From: Maribacter sp.
GTDB lineage: Bacteria > Bacteroidota > Bacteroidia > Flavobacteriales > Flavobacteriaceae
Length of the DNA stretch: 7,893 nt
Assembly (NCBI GenBank): GCA_018679695.1
Contig: JAHHKH010000385.1
Location: 1 to 7,893, forward strand
Reading direction: 5' to 3'
Of the stretch, positions 1-5,764 are shown piece after piece. Each line of letters begins with the position of its first letter. The stretch's first letter is position 1. The translations under genes and the position numbers were made by a program. The notes below the pieces were generated by a model. That model ran no database searches. It worked only from the letters and a program-made list of their open reading frames with translations, and had not been told where the DNA came from.

Positions 1-2
1 GT

Positions 3-47
3 CCGTATGGTGATTATGGACCCAATCCGGGGCCCTGTGTCAATTAA
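3..47 (+). CDS. Possible C-terminal fragment of an upstream gene (partial)
   Basis: Read from base 3, the window opens with 14 sense codons and a TAA stop, giving a Gly/Pro/Asn/Tyr-rich tail that ends PGPCVN. That composition resembles the C-terminus of a secreted or structural Bacteroidota protein, but the piece is too short to assign a family. A strong hairpin begins about 33 bases after the stop, which fits a plus-strand transcript ending here. Frame 1 is also open, up to a TGA at 64-66, but its translation looks less natural. The call rests on composition and the downstream hairpin only, so it is tentative. Confidence 0.3.
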   Translation, partial: PYGDYGPNPGPCVN

Positions 48-79
48 AAATAATTGGAGCGCGTGAATGAATTTGCAAA

Positions 80-117
80 TCAAAGCTATGGGCTAAAAGA
101 TATACCCATAGCTTTGA
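80..117 (+). terminator. Hairpin, candidate transcription terminator
   Basis: TCAAAGCTATGGG at 80-92 is the exact reverse complement of CCCATAGCTTTGA at 105-117, giving a perfect 13-bp stem with a 12-base loop. It sits about 33 bases after the TAA of the possible plus-strand fragment. The downstream flank (GTTGTAATAAC) is not a true T-run, so it is not a textbook intrinsic terminator. The stem itself is certain; the terminator role is inferred from position. Confidence 0.5.
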
Positions 118-237
118 GTTGTAATAACTAAGGAAGTAAAACCAACGTAAACTTATATCGGAAACGGAAACGTTTATCAGCATTTCCCCATTACTTAGTT
201 AAAGTGACGTAATTTGATTAAAGAACAAACCAATAAA

Positions 238-342
238 ATGTAAAGCAGCCCTGAGGCCTACTCTTAAAAATATAATTGTATCTCAGTTTTTAGGGTAATT
301 ATTTGAATTAGCTATCAAAATAATCAGGGCTGCGCTTTACAT
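238..342. repeat. Long-range imperfect inverted repeat (17 bp arms, 69-base spacer)
   Basis: The left arm at 238-254 (ATGTAAAGCAGCCCTGA) pairs with the right arm at 324-342 over all 17 bases, with one 2-base GC insertion in the right arm. The AT-rich interior contains a second pairing, CTTAAAAA with TTTTTAGG. The right arm ends 13 bases from the stop of the minus-strand gene at 356-871. The element could end that transcript as a large hairpin, since on the minus strand the distal arm runs into a T-rich stretch (CATTTTATT). It could also be a short MITE-like palindromic element. Copy number in the genome would decide. Confidence 0.6.
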
Positions 343-355
343 GGACCTATTGCAT

Positions 356-871
356 TCATTCTACTTTCCGGTATAACCCATCAAAAGCTATATTGAGTAT
401 TTTATCCCCATGAAGTACCTCCCATAATTGACGTACGGTGCCATCATCGTTATGGGTCCAGGTAATTCTATTTCTTGTCAAAATGCCATCCTTATTTTTA
501 AATTCCCCAGATGAAAGGATCATGCGATTTTCCTGTCGATTCCCTTTTAGTTTTAAATGTGCACCGGTATTATCAATCCATAATTGCTCCCATTGCCCTT
601 TAATTTTGTTGTAAAAATTGATACTGGTTCCGGTATAACCTGCATTGGCACTAGTCCAACTTTCCTTGAGCACACAACCGTCTTCCGCTTTAGTTATGGT
701 ATTTTTCCCAGCCGGAGATCCATCAGGATTAGTTACTTCCCAGGTTCCTATCCAAAAGTCAAAAGCTGTATGGTTTTCGGTACAGCATGCACATGAATCA
801 TCTTGTGCCAGGCCCATTAAGCCAGAGAGCAAAAGGGAAAAGAATATTAAATATGCCTTGCGTATTTTCAA
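356..871 (-). CDS. Secreted lipocalin-like (DUF1579-type) protein of unknown function
   Basis: With a TTG start at 869-871 the product has 171 residues and a clean signal peptide: KIRK, a hydrophobic core of about 16 residues, then GLAQ. The frame stays open upstream to an ATG at 920-922, but that would put some 16 polar and mixed residues before the signal core and overlap the preceding hydrolase gene, so TTG is preferred. The mature protein begins with a Cys cluster (DSCACC, residues 25-30), followed by FDFWIGTWEV (38-47), DGCVLKESW (64-72), GYTGTSINFYN (79-89) and QWEQLWIDNTG (93-103). This pattern is typical of small calycin-like beta-barrel proteins annotated DUF1579 or left hypothetical in Bacteroidota. 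No catalytic residues are recognisable. It lies 28 bases after the alpha/beta hydrolase stop, probably in one transcript. The family assignment comes from motif memory. Confidence 0.75.
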   Translation of the reverse strand: MKIRKAYLIFFSLLLSGLMGLAQDDSCACCTENHTAFDFWIGTWEVTNPDGSPAGKNTITKAEDGCVLKESWTSANAGYTGTSINFYNKIKGQWEQLWIDNTGAHLKLKGNRQENRMILSSGEFKNKDGILTRNRITWTHNDDGTVRQLWEVLHGDKILNIAFDGLYRKVE

Positions 872-899
872 TTTTTCTGAAAAGAATAGGATTTGCTTT

Positions 900-1685
900 C
901 TATGAACTAATATCGGCCACATAACCAATTACCACATGGTTGAATAATTGCGGTTGTTCCACATTTACCACATGCCCACAGTATTCAATGGTCATGAGAC
1001 TGCATGCCGTATGTTTCTGTACTATTTTTTTGACCGCTGGAAGAAATAGATAGTCTTCACCTCCCATAACATATAAAGTGGGTATTCCAACATCAGCTGC
1101 CCTGAATAACTGCAATAAGGGATTTATTTCGGAAGTCAGCTTAAACCACCTTGAAAACTCTTTTTGATATAGTTTTTTGGCCTCCCTGACAAATAATAAT
1201 CTGGATTCTTTATGGTTCCTATTGGGCATTATGATAAATGCAAAAAACTTATATAACCATAAATATGGGATAATGGACTTAAATATAATTCCCAATCGCA
1301 TCAATATTTGAGACCTTAGATCCAACTTCATGATAGCACCACCCATAATCATACTCTCAACACGGTGGGGATATTTCTCGGCAAGATTCCGAATCAAAAT
1401 GGTCCCCAAGGAAATACCAATGAAATGCGATTTTTCAATTTCCAAATAATCAACTACCTCAACTATGTCATCAGTAATTGAATCAAAAGTATATTTATCA
1501 TTGAATGCATCCTTGAGTGAAGGTTTTGAATCACCATGACCCCTTAAATCCAACAATAAGACATTGAAATGCTTCTTGAACTCCCTGAGTTGTTTGTACC
1601 AAATAGAGGAACTGCCTCCCGCGCCATGCACAAAAGTGACCCAAGTCTTGCTTTCTTGGTGTAGATATGTATTATAATTTAACAA
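900..1685 (-). CDS. Alpha/beta hydrolase fold protein
   Basis: The 261-residue product has a complete alpha/beta hydrolase pattern: oxyanion segment HGAGG (20-24), DLRGHGDS (46-53), nucleophile elbow G-I-S-L-G with Ser92, a variable cap region rich in aromatics (about 125-195), acid Asp211 in GGEDYLF, and base His238 in CGHVVNVEQP. It has no signal peptide, so it is probably cytoplasmic. The start is TTG at 1683-1685: no ATG exists before the first conserved motif and an in-frame TAG lies four codons upstream. The beginning, Met-Leu-Asn-Tyr, fits my memory of flavobacterial relatives. The substrate cannot be predicted; the fold covers esterases, lactonases, haloalkane dehalogenases and others. 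It is divergent from the small gene at 1913 and precedes the lipocalin-like gene. Confidence 0.85.
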   Translation of the reverse strand: MLNYNTYLHQESKTWVTFVHGAGGSSSIWYKQLREFKKHFNVLLLDLRGHGDSKPSLKDAFNDKYTFDSITDDIVEVVDYLEIEKSHFIGISLGTILIRNLAEKYPHRVESMIMGGAIMKLDLRSQILMRLGIIFKSIIPYLWLYKFFAFIIMPNRNHKESRLLFVREAKKLYQKEFSRWFKLTSEINPLLQLFRAADVGIPTLYVMGGEDYLFLPAVKKIVQKHTACSLMTIEYCGHVVNVEQPQLFNHVVIGYVADISS

Positions 1686-1702
1686 AAGTGTTCTCTAAAA
1701 CG

Positions 1703-1715
1703 TCCTAATTTAGGA
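1703..1715. promoter_or_regulatory. Near-perfect palindrome upstream of the hydrolase gene
   Basis: TCCTAATTTAGGA has two 6-bp arms around a single central T and lies 18-30 bases before the hydrolase start codon, inside the divergent intergenic region 1686-1912. Its position fits an operator or a 5'-UTR hairpin. The related word ATTAGG recurs near 1801 and 1841. No regulator is encoded nearby, so the role is speculative. Confidence 0.25.
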
Positions 1716-1886
1716 ATCTTGCAATGTATTAAATCTTTTGATAGACCGTTCGTGATAATGATTTTTTTAACAGCATTTTCACTACTTTTTTGTCAACATT
1801 ATTAGGAAATTGTTAATAAATAGACAAATTACCCAAAAATTAGGTGAAGATCTCAGAATCAAACATCTAAAAAGACAATTAGCCCG

Positions 1887-1894
1887 TATATTTG
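1887..1894 (+). promoter_or_regulatory. Bacteroidota -7 promoter box (TAnnTTTG)
   Basis: TATATTTG matches the Bacteroidota -7 consensus TAnnTTTG at every fixed position. It lies 18 bases before the ATG of the small gene at 1913, implying a short leader of roughly 10-15 bases. No convincing TTTG or TTG -33 element is seen about 19-21 bases upstream. The TTG inside this box (1892-1894) is in frame with the gene but is better read as promoter than as start codon. Confidence 0.45.
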
Positions 1895-1912
1895 TTAGAA
1901 CAATTATTTATT

Positions 1913-2107
1913 ATGGAAAAGCAATATTGTAAAGTAGGTTCAGTTACTCCTATGACGACAGGAAGACAGGCCATAGCGCTATTGGAATACCAATACCAAT
2001 GCTTTATGGAAAAAGCTTCCAATATAAAATATCGCAATACCAATTTGGGTGAATATTTTGAGAAAAAAGCTCAAAAAATCCAAAAAATACTTGAAGAATT
2101 GGTGTAG
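1913..2107 (+). CDS. Small conserved-looking protein of unknown function
   Basis: The 64-residue product starts MEKQYCKVG and is charged and helical in its second half (EYFEKKAQKIQKILEEL, residues 46-62), which suggests an amphipathic or short coiled-coil helix. There is no signal peptide or membrane segment, and I recognise no domain. The ATG at 1913-1915 is preferred to the in-frame TTG at 1892 because the latter overlaps a -7 promoter box and would add only MLEQLFI. A promoter match directly upstream and orderly composition argue that it is expressed. It converges on pyrF with 4 bp between stops. It is probably a lineage-restricted flavobacterial protein. Confidence 0.65.
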   Translation: MEKQYCKVGSVTPMTTGRQAIALLEYQYQCFMEKASNIKYRNTNLGEYFEKKAQKIQKILEELV

Positions 2108-2111
2108 TTTA

Positions 2112-2933
2112 TTAGCTTAAGGTCTTAAGCTCTTCAATCATTTGCTGCTGTAGTACCTCTGCTTTTTTAGCTGCTTCCTGTGCAAAATTCTTGCTTTTAG
2201 ATGCGTAAATAATCCCCCTTGAGGAATTTATCAATAAGCCTATCTTATCATTCATGCCGTACTGGCATACTTCTTTTAAACTTCCCCCTTGGGCACCAAC
2301 ACCAGGTATCAGCAAAAAGCTATCTGGAACGATTTGGCGGATATCAGCAAGATGATTAGCCTTGGTAGCACCAACAACATACATTAAGTTCTGGGCATTT
2401 TTATAGGTTAGTGATGTCTTTAAGACCTTCTTGTATAACTCAATACCATCAACGCTGCTGGTCTGAAAATCGTAGGCTCCCTCATTTGAGGTCAATGCCA
2501 ATAATATTGTATGCTTCTTTTCAAATGCTAAAAAGGGTTCAACCGAATCCTTTCCCATGTAAGGGGCAATCGTAATGGAATCAAATTCCAGTTCCTCAAA
2601 AAATGCTTTGGCATATTGCGTAGAAGTATTACCGATATCACCGCGTTTTGCATCGGCAATAGTAAATAGCTCTGGATAATGATCATTAAGGTAGTTAATG
2701 GTCTTCTCAAGTGCTTGCCAGCCCTTTAGTCCATAAGCTTCGTAAAAAGCTGTATTGGGTTTATAAGCTACACATAAATGATGCGTAGCGTCGATAATCG
2801 CTTTGTTAAAGGCAAAAATTGGGTCTTCCTCAGCCAATAAATAATCTGGAATCTTAGTTAAATCGGTATCTAAGCCAATACAGAGAAAAGATTGTTTTTT
2901 ATGGATTTGTTCAACAAGTTGTTGGGTGGTCAT
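2112..2933 (-). CDS. pyrF: Orotidine 5'-phosphate decarboxylase
   Basis: The enzyme decarboxylates OMP to UMP, the last step of de novo pyrimidine synthesis, in the cytoplasm. The 273-residue product is full length for the longer (type 2) family. Visible motifs are CIGLD (18-22), YKPN (57-60), the catalytic block DAKRGDIGNT (94-103) with Lys96 and its flanking aspartates, APYMG (123-127), the phosphate-binding segment PGVGAQGG (210-217) and NSSRG (236-240). The ATG is preceded 10 bases upstream by GAGGAGA, an SD-like site unusual for this lineage. The gene lies 95 bases downstream of prfA in the same direction and may share its transcript, because no good promoter is visible in the spacer. 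Identification is firm. Confidence 0.97.
   Translation of the reverse strand: MTTQQLVEQIHKKQSFLCIGLDTDLTKIPDYLLAEEDPIFAFNKAIIDATHHLCVAYKPNTAFYEAYGLKGWQALEKTINYLNDHYPELFTIADAKRGDIGNTSTQYAKAFFEELEFDSITIAPYMGKDSVEPFLAFEKKHTILLALTSNEGAYDFQTSSVDGIELYKKVLKTSLTYKNAQNLMYVVGATKANHLADIRQIVPDSFLLIPGVGAQGGSLKEVCQYGMNDKIGLLINSSRGIIYASKSKNFAQEAAKKAEVLQQQMIEELKTLS
2114..2131. terminator. Palindrome at the convergent gene junction
   Basis: AGCTTAAG (2114-2121) and CTTAAGCT (2124-2131) form an 8-bp inverted repeat around GT, overlapping the last codons and stop of pyrF just past the stop of the small plus-strand gene. It could act as a compact bidirectional terminator, but the loop is very tight and neither side has a T-run. 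The role is positional inference only. Confidence 0.3.
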
Positions 2934-2943
2934 AAAACTATGT

Positions 2944-2950
2944 TCTCCTC
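2944..2950 (-). promoter_or_regulatory. Ribosome binding site of pyrF at the repeat edge
   Basis: On the minus strand GAGGAGA lies 10 bases before the pyrF ATG. Its first bases coincide with the outer end of the REP-like repeat arm (2949-2962), so folding of that repeat could touch the ribosome binding site. SD-like sites are otherwise scarce in this window. Confidence 0.45.
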
Positions 2951-3009
2951 GAGCGCAGTCGAGAGGTCTTTAATTAATTGTGTTCCGTTTAGTTTTCGAC
3001 TGCGCTCGA
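2949..3009. repeat. REP-like palindromic intergenic repeat between prfA and pyrF
   Basis: TCGAGCGCAGTCGA (2949-2962) and TCGACTGCGCTCGA (2996-3009) are exact reverse complements, giving a 14-bp inverted repeat with a 33-base spacer. Each arm can also fold alone: CTCGA/TCGAG around loop GCGCAG, and TTCGA/TCGAA around loop CTGCGC. The two loops are complementary, so they could kiss. TTCCG (2983-2987) and CGGAA (3011-3015) extend the right-hand hairpin. From memory, words like CGACTGCGCTCGA recur in intergenic regions of many Flavobacteriaceae genomes, which would make this a dispersed REP/BIME-type element. In the prfA to pyrF direction it could act as an mRNA-stabilising or partial terminating structure. 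Confidence 0.75.
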
Positions 3010-3028
3010 ACGGAAAAAATAAAATATT

Positions 3029-4105
3029 CTAAAATATCTCTGAAGCTTCCTTTAGCTTTTCTGTATTTTCAACCAAACTCAACTCATCGACTATCTTCTG
3101 TATATCACCATCAATTATATTTTGTAAGTCATAAAGGGTCAGACCAATTCTGTGGTCCGTAACCCTACCCTGAGGATAATTGTAGGTTCTAATTTTAGCC
3201 GATCGATCACCACTACTTACCTGCGAATTTCTTTTAGCCGCATCTTCCTCTTGCTTTTTGGCCAATTCAAGATCATACAATCGTGATCGCAATACCTTGA
3301 AGGCCTTTTCCTTGTTCTTGTGCTGTGATTTTTGATCTTGGCATTGGGCGACCAATCCTGTAGGGATGTGCGTAAGACGTACTGCCGAATAGGTCGTATT
3401 AACAGATTGACCTCCCGGACCCGAAGAACAGAAAAAATCTATTCGTACATCCTTTGGGTCTATTTGAACATCAAAATCCTCAGCTTCGGGCAATACCATG
3501 ACTGTAGCGGCACTCGTATGTACCCGGCCCTGGGTTTCTGTCTGGGGCACACGCTGTACACGGTGAACCCCTGCCTCAAATTTGAGGGTACCGTACACGT
3601 CCTCACCAGTCACCTCGAACTGTATTTCCTTATAGCCACCACTGGTACCTTCACTTAAATCGATAACATTGGTTTTCCAACCTCTATTTTCACAATATTT
3701 TGAGTACATTCTAAATAAATCACCAGCAAAAATACTGGCTTCATCGCCCCCTGTACCTGCCCTGATCTCAACTACAACATCTTTCGCATCTTCCGGGTCC
3801 TTTGGAATCAACATTAGCTTAATTTCCTCCTCTAACTGGGGTAAACCTGCTTTCGCCTCCTCTAACTGCATTTTGGCCATTTCCAACATTTCGGTGTCGC
3901 TTCCATCAGCGATTATCTCTTCAGCTTCTCGAATATTATTGGTAAGTTCAACATAAGCATCACGTTTAGACATTAAGTCTTTAAGCTCCTTATACTCCTT
4001 GGTCAGTTGTACATACCTTTTTTGGTCTGAAATGACATCGGGCTGAATAATCAGGTCGGAAACCTCATCAAAACGTTGTTTTACAATATTTAATTTATCA
4101 ATCAT
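3029..4105 (-). CDS. prfA: Peptide chain release factor 1 (RF1)
   Basis: RF1 recognises UAA and UAG stop codons on the ribosome and releases the finished peptide. The 358-residue product matches the usual family length. It has an N-terminal coiled-coil-rich domain (about 1-100), RAGTGGDEA (115-123), the codon-recognition motif P-Q-T (187-189) within HRVQRVPQTETQGR, and the peptidyl-hydrolysis GGQ (231-233) in SSGPGGQSVNT. A P-x-T motif, rather than SPF, separates it from RF2. The frame is open 15 codons further upstream (to 4150), but the ATG at 4103-4105 is chosen because it gives the canonical MIDKL start and has GAGGAA five bases upstream. It sits upstream of pyrF and 135 bases after the DUF3570 gene. 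Confidence 0.97.
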   Translation of the reverse strand: MIDKLNIVKQRFDEVSDLIIQPDVISDQKRYVQLTKEYKELKDLMSKRDAYVELTNNIREAEEIIADGSDTEMLEMAKMQLEEAKAGLPQLEEEIKLMLIPKDPEDAKDVVVEIRAGTGGDEASIFAGDLFRMYSKYCENRGWKTNVIDLSEGTSGGYKEIQFEVTGEDVYGTLKFEAGVHRVQRVPQTETQGRVHTSAATVMVLPEAEDFDVQIDPKDVRIDFFCSSGPGGQSVNTTYSAVRLTHIPTGLVAQCQDQKSQHKNKEKAFKVLRSRLYDLELAKKQEEDAAKRNSQVSSGDRSAKIRTYNYPQGRVTDHRIGLTLYDLQNIIDGDIQKIVDELSLVENTEKLKEASEIF

Positions 4106-4110
4106 GATTA

Positions 4111-4116
4111 TTCCTC
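4111..4116 (-). promoter_or_regulatory. prfA: Ribosome binding site of prfA
   Basis: On the minus strand GAGGAA lies five bases before the ATG at 4103-4105. It decides the start against the longer in-frame extension that begins at 4150. Confidence 0.6.
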
Positions 4117-4240
4117 TGTTGGAATGCGAATTTACGATAAATTTGTACATCTATCGTACTGTCATATTCCATTAAGTCCTATAGCTGATGAACAATAATC
4201 CTGAAAAAAATGCAGATAATCCAGGAAGGATGTCTTTGAC

Positions 4241-5521
4241 CTAATCCCCCACGAAAGTAGTCCCAAGGCTAAAAATAAGGGAATCCAGGCCATCGCTACG
4301 ATCATATTTACCAAAACGAAAATCGATTGTCTTTAAACCAAAGGTAAATACCTTTGCCGATGTAAAAATGTCCTTATAACGAATGCCCATTCCATATTGA
4401 TGTGCGGTGTAGGCCGATAGGTCAAAATCGGAGGTATAAAAATCAAGACTGGAAACCGCTGTTTCCTTACGATAAAAATAATCTGCCGCAGTCTGGTTGT
4501 AATATCTATAATTAGGATAGAACGTAAATTTTTCATTAAGCTTTAAGGGAGCTTCCAAACTAGCTGTATGGGCAGTGATGCCCCAATCATCGGAATAGAA
4601 TCGGTAATAGCTCCGCAGTATAATCAAATCGTTCAAATAGTAATTCAAACGGGCTCCAATAGGAAGCTTAAAGCGACTTTCAGGTAATTGTTCTACATTA
4701 TCCGCCAATTGAAAATCCTCTATGAAAAAATCATTGGCGTCACTAAAATATACCCTTTGGTGAGGGGTACTTAATAATCCTTGTTGTGAGACAACATCCA
4801 TGAAAATAGATCCTTGTATCCTTTTGCCAAGAATTTGGGAAAAACCCAGGGATAGCGAATACGAATTTCTTGTCTCATCATTGAATGGGGTGAAAAGCGG
4901 ATCATACACTCCGTTACCTATAATTCCGGAATCGTTGAAACCATTCCTAAGTTCAACAGGGTATTGGGGAATCCATTTATCCAAAAAAATCTGGAAACTT
5001 GCAGATACACTCGTATTCTTTTCATTGAACAAGCGTGTATAACCTCCACCAAAACCAATCGAAAAATAATCATATTCCGAAGATACATAGGCTTGGGCCG
5101 AATATACCGAATTCCGATCCCCGGAACTATGTTCATATGAGGGATTAAAATGGACCAAGGCATCACTCTGTGATGCACCCGATGATGCACTGAACGGACT
5201 TGCCCTTGTACCGTTCTTATCAAAAGGATCAACATTGCTTGTAGAGGCCGATGAATAGGCAGAAATACCTGCATCAACTGTTAGAATGTCATTAGGGTTC
5301 AAAGGTATCTTAACCACAATGCTCGATGTGGCATCGGTAAGTTCCTCGGTACCTTCCCCTCCTGTTACGGCTGCATTTCGTCCGTCCTGATCGTAATAAC
5401 TGAACAATAATTCTATTTCAGCTGTTTCCAACACCCTTGTTTGATAACTATTGGTGTTATCATTCTGTGAGAAACCAATTAAACAAATAAAGAAAACAAA
5501 GAAGAACAGGAGTTTATTCAA
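4241..5521 (-). CDS. DUF3570 family protein, probable outer-membrane beta-barrel
   Basis: The 426-residue product begins with a signal peptide (MNKLLFFFVFFICLIGFSQ). The mature part shows the DUF3570 pattern as I know it: a TAEIELLFSYYDQDGRNAAV-type opening (33-52), GGEGTEELTD (54-63), a strand ending TVDAGISAYSSAS (81-93), FNPSYEHSSGDRN (125-137), and alternating aromatic/polar strands to a final SLGTTFVGD. Many amphipathic strands and an N-terminal signal fit an outer-membrane barrel of unknown cargo. Residues 111-117 read SASSGAS, of which SGAS resembles the end of flavinylation sites, though the usual Asp is missing. It is last in the five-gene cluster, 24 bases after the DUF4266 gene, and DUF4266 and DUF3570 genes commonly occur together. 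The family assignment is confident; function is unknown. Confidence 0.88.
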   Translation of the reverse strand: MNKLLFFFVFFICLIGFSQNDNTNSYQTRVLETAEIELLFSYYDQDGRNAAVTGGEGTEELTDATSSIVVKIPLNPNDILTVDAGISAYSSASTSNVDPFDKNGTRASPFSASSGASQSDALVHFNPSYEHSSGDRNSVYSAQAYVSSEYDYFSIGFGGGYTRLFNEKNTSVSASFQIFLDKWIPQYPVELRNGFNDSGIIGNGVYDPLFTPFNDETRNSYSLSLGFSQILGKRIQGSIFMDVVSQQGLLSTPHQRVYFSDANDFFIEDFQLADNVEQLPESRFKLPIGARLNYYLNDLIILRSYYRFYSDDWGITAHTASLEAPLKLNEKFTFYPNYRYYNQTAADYFYRKETAVSSLDFYTSDFDLSAYTAHQYGMGIRYKDIFTSAKVFTFGLKTIDFRFGKYDRSDGLDSLIFSLGTTFVGD

Positions 5522-5545
5522 AGGAAATACAAATTGAATTAGTAA

Positions 5546-5755
5546 TTAATTACATCCACAACCTCCGCCAGATTTGCCACCATTGGCACCTGCAGCAGCT
5601 TCCCGATATATTTGAAAGTTAGTCTCAAAACGTTCAGAACCTCTCGCGCTCAATACCATTTCCTCATCATTAAGATATATCTTATCGTATTCTTTGACCA
5701 CAACACAAGAAGTTGATAAAACTCCAAAGGTTAAAAGTAAGACTACCTTTTTCAT
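5546..5755 (-). CDS. DUF4266 family small lipoprotein with C-terminal CGC tail
   Basis: The 69-residue product has a lipoprotein signal peptide with lipobox L-S-T-S-C (lipidated Cys17), a short body containing YDKIYLNDEEM (23-33) and IYREAAAG (49-56), and a Gly-rich end GGKSGGGCGCN with cysteines at 66 and 68. This matches the DUF4266 pattern. No acidic surface-export signal follows the Cys, so it probably faces the periplasm. The paired cysteines could form a redox pair or bind a metal; that is inference, supported only by the Rieske, thioredoxin and ApbE neighbours. It starts nine bases after the ApbE stop and precedes DUF3570 by 24 bases, as part of one tight gene string. Without the lipobox so short a gene would be easily missed. 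Confidence 0.88.
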   Translation of the reverse strand: MKKVVLLLTFGVLSTSCVVVKEYDKIYLNDEEMVLSARGSERFETNFQIYREAAAGANGGKSGGGCGCN

Positions 5756-5764
5756 AAAATAAAG

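Larger units (their letters stand above)
48..355. other. Gene-free structured intergenic region
   Basis: About 308 bases hold no convincing coding sequence on either strand. The stretch is rich in inverted repeats: a perfect 13-bp hairpin at 80-117, an 8-bp pair TAACTAAG/CTTAGTTA at 125-132 and 194-201, and a long-range 17-bp pair with a 2-base bulge at 238-254 and 324-342. It lies between the end of a possible plus-strand gene and the 3' end of the minus-strand gene that stops at 356, so convergent termination is the simplest reading. A small structured RNA or the remnant of a miniature palindromic element are alternatives. No transposase or tRNA-like sequence is visible. Confidence 0.55.

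Noticed and set aside
1..66. Frame-1 open reading to a TGA at 64-66 as the upstream partial gene
   Set aside because: Its composition is less protein-like than frame 3, which ends at 47. Neither can be proven from so few codons.
1686..1912. Search for a tRNA, riboswitch or extra small gene in the divergent spacer
   Set aside because: Only AT-rich promoter-like sequence and one 13-bp palindrome are seen; no cloverleaf, known aptamer core or plausible reading frame.
3332..3956. Plus-strand open frames across prfA
   Set aside because: They are antisense shadows of a certain gene and encode no recognisable motif.
4196..4230. TCCTG/CAGGA pairing with an internal T-run after the DUF3570 stop, considered as a terminator
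   Set aside because: The stem is only five pairs, the loop is long and the T-run is inside the loop rather than after the stem.
4918..5277. Alternative-frame minus-strand open frame inside the DUF3570 gene
   Set aside because: Its product is rich in Met, Ile and Arg with no domain; the DUF3570 frame has a signal peptide and family motifs.
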